Positions 60,419 to 64,000 of a stretch of 64,000 nt of DNA are shown piece by piece. Source of the stretch: CAYMZZ01 sp046297935 (GTDB lineage: Bacteria; Bacteroidota; Bacteroidia; Chitinophagales; Chitinophagaceae); assembly GCA_046297935.1 (NCBI GenBank), contig JBKBHA010000001.1, positions 558,001 to 622,000 of the forward strand, read 5' to 3'. The notes beneath the pieces are model-generated. The model was not told where the DNA came from, searched no databases, and saw only the letters and a list, made by a program, of their open reading frames with translations. The position numbers and the translations under genes are program-made. The stretch's first letter is position 1, and each line of letters begins with the position of its first letter.

Positions 60419-63400
60419 CTCAAAAGAGTCACGTTTCCTTTTACAGGTATAACCACATTGTTGTCGCAAACAATCTCCATAGTATAAATATATACGTCCG
60501 GCGACGCTGGTTGGCCTTTAAATGTACCATCCCATCCTTGTGCTGCCGCATTGGGAGCCATATCGCGCTGTTCAAATACCAATTGTCCCCATCGATTAAA
60601 TACAAGGAACGATTTTATTCGGAAAAGACCGGTGCCGCGAGGGAAGAAACGGTCATTTCGGCCATCGTTATTAGGTGAAAATGTATTAGGGACAAAATAA
60701 TTTAGGTTGTTGCAAACAACATTTACGGTTATATTGGCAGAACCCAGGCACCCGTACCGGCTTTCAAGATCCACGCGGTAGGTTGTAGTGGATGCCGGGT
60801 TAGCGGTAGGTTCGGGGCAGTTAAAGCAGGTGAGCCTGTACTGGGGCGACCAGCTGTAGGTTTGAATAGCACCTGTATAGGTCATTTGCAGCGGAGTGCT
60901 GCCACCCGAAATAATAGTGATGGGGTCCTGTACCGGCACGGCCGATGGAGGCGGGCTCACATATATTTGCCGCGTTGTGGTGTCCCGACAGCCAATTGCA
61001 TTGGTGGCAATAAGAGTAACGGTATAGTCGCCCGCAGTATTATAAGTAGCAGAACCATTTTGGTCGGTGCTGGTCTGGCCATTTCCAAAATTCCAGAGCC
61101 AGGTTGTAACCGTGTCTGCTACTGCAATATTTCCTACAAAGGGCTCAGACACGCCCAGACAAATACTATCGCGTGAAGTAATGAGCGGTTGTGGAGTTCG
61201 GTATACAAAAATGGTATCCTGATAGGAACTGCTGCAGTTGCTTTGAGTAGTTATGTCCAGCCGCACAATATAAGTTCCGGGCTGGGTAAATTGGTGTTGC
61301 GGACTTTGCAGATTCGATGTGCCACCGTCTCCGAATGTCCAAAGTGTAGACACGATCGGCTCGTTGCGCGTGGTAAAGTCGGTGAACTGTACAGAGCCCG
61401 CATCGCAGAACTGGGTACGATCGGTGCCAAACAGGGGAATTGCTCCCAGTATGTCAATGCGCGTGGGACCAAATACCGTACTCTGACAACCGGATATGCT
61501 GTCGAAAATGACAACATATGGACGGTTGAAACTCGGTTTGGAATAAAAATGACTGAGCACGGTTTGCCGCGATGAGTCAGCAGTGCCGTCGCCGAAATAA
61601 AGGATGAACTTGAATCCAGGCGGTACCTGTAAATTGAAATCGACATTCAGCGAATTACATGCACGGGTTGTAGGTCCATAATTTAAGCGAACATCTGCTA
61701 TATTATGAACCGTTACAGAAGATTGGGCTGAGTCGATACACCCACCCGGACCAAGGGTATATAGCGTGGGCGTGTAAGTGCCGGGAGCGCCATAAAAATG
61801 GCTGGGATTGAGGAGCGTGGACATGCCGCCATCTCCAAAATTCCAGTAAAAAGATGAGTAGTCAGTTCCTTCAAAAGTAAAGCTGGTGCGGAGTGGGGGA
61901 CAGATACTGGTAGTATCACGAATGCTGAATGCAGCTTTCGGCTGACGTATTTTTATATAGTTGCTGCGTACCACTGAATCCACACAACCGTTGATGTCGG
62001 TTACGATGAGTCGTACAGTATAGTCCTGGTCGCCAGCGGGATAGCTGTGTTGGGGGTTTGCGTCCGTTGAACTGCTGCCGTCGCCAAAGAACCATTGGTA
62101 GCTTAGCCCCACGCCTGATGAAGTATCGACAAAGCTGATAGGTGCTCCAGGGCAATAGAAGGTATCGGCTCTGAAGCCTGCCCGTGGATTGGATACGAGC
62201 AGGTTGTTGGGTAGCCGATAGCGTCCAATACAACCATTTTGGTCGGTTACGGTCATGTTCACATTGAACAACCCCGTCTGTGTGTAAGTATGTGTAAACG
62301 GCGGCGCGGTAAAGTTTTGTGTGGTGCCATCTCCAAAATCAAAGAACCAACTGATGATGGGTGTTATGGAGCTGCTTTGATCAATGAAGGTGAAGTTTTG
62401 AGAGCTGCAATTAGAATTGGGTGCTATAGCAAACTGCGCGACAGGCCCATTCACCGTAATTATATTCGGAATCGTTAGGGTGCTGGTACAACCATTTATG
62501 TCAACAAGCTCCAATATCACATCGTAAGTGCCGCTAGTGGCAATAGAATGAGTGACGCTGCGTGTAGTGTCGGCTAAAACAACACCGCCTACTGTCCAAT
62601 TGTAACGTCGGATCAATGCAGCGTTGCTGCCGGTAGCGGTCAGTGTAAAAGGCTCGCTCGGACAAACAGCAGACTTATTGACCGTGAAGTTGGCCGTTTC
62701 GTTGGGAATGCTGATGGTAGTTGTGTACACATAATCACAGGTTCCATTGTTTACAGTAAGTCGCACTATGTAGGGCCCGGTTCCCGGATACAAAAGGGGT
62801 GGAGGGTTCTGAAGGGTAGAACTTGTATTGGCCGGGTCACCAAATTCCCAAAGCCAGGTGAGTGGGCTTAGGGTGGGATCCACGATGCTCTCGTTGACAA
62901 AGCTCACCATTCTTGTTGCGCAATTTACCTGGTACGAAAAATCGGCTACCGGTGGTTGAATTTGCACATACTGGGTGTCGCGCGCAATACATCCATTATT
63001 AGACACAGTTAACACGACAGCAAGATTACCGGTGTCTACGTAAACATGGGTTGGACTCATTTCGCTGCTGCTGGAGCCATCGCCAAAATTCCAGTTCCAA
63101 ACTACCACGGCACCCGGCGTGGTTACGGAATTGTTGATAAAAGCAAATGTATCGCTTGCGCAACCACCCGGAGGAACAACGCTGAAATCGACAACAGGAG
63201 GCGTACCCGTTCTAACACCATTTGGCACGGTTACCGTTTCGGTGCAGCCACTAACCGTAGTAACTGTAAGCGACACAGTGTAATTGCCTGCTGCCGTGTA
63301 GGTGAAAGGCGGTGGATTGCGTACGTTGAATGTGCCGCCCGGCGCACCCAGGTCCCAGCTATAGCTTGCGATAGAATCAAGAGTGGTGATAGTAGCTACG

Positions 63401-64000
63401 GGTCGGTATGTGAAAGGGATACAGCCGCCCGCAGGCAAATTCAATGAAATATTTGTGCGCTGCACCTGAATGAAGGAAGTCTTGGTCATGGTGTCACTGC
63501 AACCCGAGGCCGTAGTGGCGATTAAACGAACTGTGTAATTCCCGGTAGTATTGTAAGTGTGCGAGGGGTTCTGGACTGTTGAGCTGTTGCGATCACCAAA
63601 GTCCCATTGCCAGCTGACTGCGGAAGGCGTAAGGTCGGTAAACTGCACTGTGGCTGGCGCCTGGCAAAAAGTGCTATCGTTAGCAGAAAAGTCAACTCCG
63701 GGAGTAGCTCCAACGGTGACTGTTCGGGTAGCAGAGTCGCGGCAGGTGGCGTATTGATTGATCACCCGCACAGTATAGGTTCCCGGTGTAAGATATGTTT
63801 TAGTGGGGTTGATCTGGCCCGAACTGGTACCGTCGCCAAAGGTCCAGGTAGAGCTGACAGGCGCCGGATTCGAATTATTTTGAAAACTGGTGGGTGTGCG
63901 CAAACAAATATCTGTTGGCGCCGTAAAATCGGTCGTGGCACTGCTGATCGTTACTGTTTTTTGAATAGAGCCTGTGCAACCCAAATCGCTTACCGCATTC
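60415..64000 (-). CDS. PKD-repeat adhesin with gliding-motility (CHU_C) C-terminus, 5' end beyond window
   Basis: Giant secreted surface protein, the frame open to the right edge (1,194 residues visible). About twelve PKD-like Ig domains of 85-95 residues follow each other, each with a WxFGDG-type core and a (G)xYTVRL strand. One (near 405-500) is degenerate with TVGG in place of FGDG. The last 90 residues (FVPNTFSPNNDGRNDRFFP, FLVFNRWGQLVFEQ, AAQGWDGTFKGQPASPDVYIYTMEIVC) are the CHU_C/type B sorting domain recognised by T9SS. It pairs with the overlapping SprF-like gene. Its stop is within the ATGA of that gene. A role in adhesion or gliding is inferred. Confidence 0.92.
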   Translation of the reverse strand, partial: NAVSDLGCTGSIQKTVTISSATTDFTAPTDICLRTPTSFQNNSNPAPVSSTWTFGDGTSSGQINPTKTYLTPGTYTVRVINQYATCRDSATRTVTVGATPGVDFSANDSTFCQAPATVQFTDLTPSAVSWQWDFGDRNSSTVQNPSHTYNTTGNYTVRLIATTASGCSDTMTKTSFIQVQRTNISLNLPAGGCIPFTYRPVATITTLDSIASYSWDLGAPGGTFNVRNPPPFTYTAAGNYTVSLTVTTVSGCTETVTVPNGVRTGTPPVVDFSVVPPGGCASDTFAFINNSVTTPGAVVVWNWNFGDGSSSSEMSPTHVYVDTGNLAVVLTVSNNGCIARDTQYVQIQPPVADFSYQVNCATRMVSFVNESIVDPTLSPLTWLWEFGDPANTSSTLQNPPPLLYPGTGPYIVRLTVNNGTCDYVYTTTISIPNETANFTVNKSAVCPSEPFTLTATGSNAALIRRYNWTVGGVVLADTTRSVTHSIATSGTYDVILELVDINGCTSTLTIPNIITVNGPVAQFAIAPNSNCSSQNFTFIDQSSSITPIISWFFDFGDGTTQNFTAPPFTHTYTQTGLFNVNMTVTDQNGCIGRYRLPNNLLVSNPRAGFRADTFYCPGAPISFVDTSSGVGLSYQWFFGDGSSSTDANPQHSYPAGDQDYTVRLIVTDINGCVDSVVRSNYIKIRQPKAAFSIRDTTSICPPLRTSFTFEGTDYSSFYWNFGDGGMSTLLNPSHFYGAPGTYTPTLYTLGPGGCIDSAQSSVTVHNIADVRLNYGPTTRACNSLNVDFNLQVPPGFKFILYFGDGTADSSRQTVLSHFYSKPSFNRPYVVIFDSISGCQSTVFGPTRIDILGAIPLFGTDRTQFCDAGSVQFTDFTTRNEPIVSTLWTFGDGGTSNLQSPQHQFTQPGTYIVRLDITTQSNCSSSYQDTIFVYRTPQPLITSRDSICLGVSEPFVGNIAVADTVTTWLWNFGNGQTSTDQNGSATYNTAGDYTVTLIATNAIGCRDTTTRQIYVSPPPSAVPVQDPITIISGGSTPLQMTYTGAIQTYSWSPQYRLTCFNCPEPTANPASTTTYRVDLESRYGCLGSANITVNVVCNNLNYFVPNTFSPNNDGRNDRFFPRGTGLFRIKSFLVFNRWGQLVFEQRDMAPNAAAQGWDGTFKGQPASPDVYIYTMEIVCDNNVVIPVKGNVTLLR

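Overview
The window looks like a chromosomal piece of a Bacteroidota member, most likely near the Chitinophagaceae. The grounds are a SusC/SusD polysaccharide-utilisation locus, type IX secretion and gliding parts (PorX, a PorP/SprF protein, a PKD-repeat adhesin with a CHU_C-type end, a minimal sorting-domain protein), promoters of the TTG-N~20-TAnnTTTG form, and a bacterial geranylgeranylglyceryl-phosphate synthase-like gene. I see no tRNA, rRNA, CRISPR array, transposase or integrase.

Layout. 1-25 kb is a dense housekeeping region: a LytS-type histidine kinase (cut by the left edge), dxs, an L,D-transpeptidase, an OsmC protein, scpA, mscL, a PPK2 kinase, an EamA transporter, frr, a WecA/MraY-type transferase, a transketolase N-half, a LolC/E-like permease, rbfA, an MsbA-like ABC exporter, a DPP-IV-like peptidase, an acyl-CoA dehydrogenase, a metallo-hydrolase, porX, an HD phosphohydrolase, lpxD and a ChaN-like protein. 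25-31.6 kb holds the GGGP synthase-like gene, a DUF2490 porin-like protein, a class II ribonucleotide reductase and an alpha/beta hydrolase.

31.6-52 kb is a beta-mannan utilisation locus. An AraC regulator and a CE2 acetyl-esterase lie on the minus strand. Divergent from them run susC, susD, two surface glycan-binding lipoproteins, a sodium:solute symporter, a GH130 mannosylglucose phosphorylase, a mannobiose 2-epimerase, a GH5 lipoprotein mannanase, an aldo/keto reductase, a GH26 mannanase and a GH78 rhamnosidase broken by one in-frame TAA. The inferred flow is: deacetylate and cut mannan outside, import oligomers through SusCD, take mannobiose across the inner membrane, epimerise it to mannosylglucose, and phosphorolyse it to mannose-1-phosphate and glucose.

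52-57 kb is a protein quality-control cluster, transcribed leftward as grpE-dnaJ-clpP-clpP-clpX from a clear Bacteroidota promoter. 57-64 kb holds an RlmI-type methyltransferase, a tiny T9SS sorting-domain protein, a peroxiredoxin, and a PorP/SprF gene translationally coupled to a giant adhesin that runs off the right edge.

The most unusual signal is a family of seven gene-end elements, all in the first 25 kb. Each is made of degenerate 7- or 8-bp tandem repeats, in five of them facing each other as long inverted arms, and four carry a shared core whose inverted repeats read TCTGCGGGAAC and GTTCCCGCAGA. They begin at, or within a few bases of, the stop codons of neighbouring genes. They lie between convergent or tandem genes only, and they stand where other genes in the window have short intrinsic terminators. 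I know of no named family that matches them.
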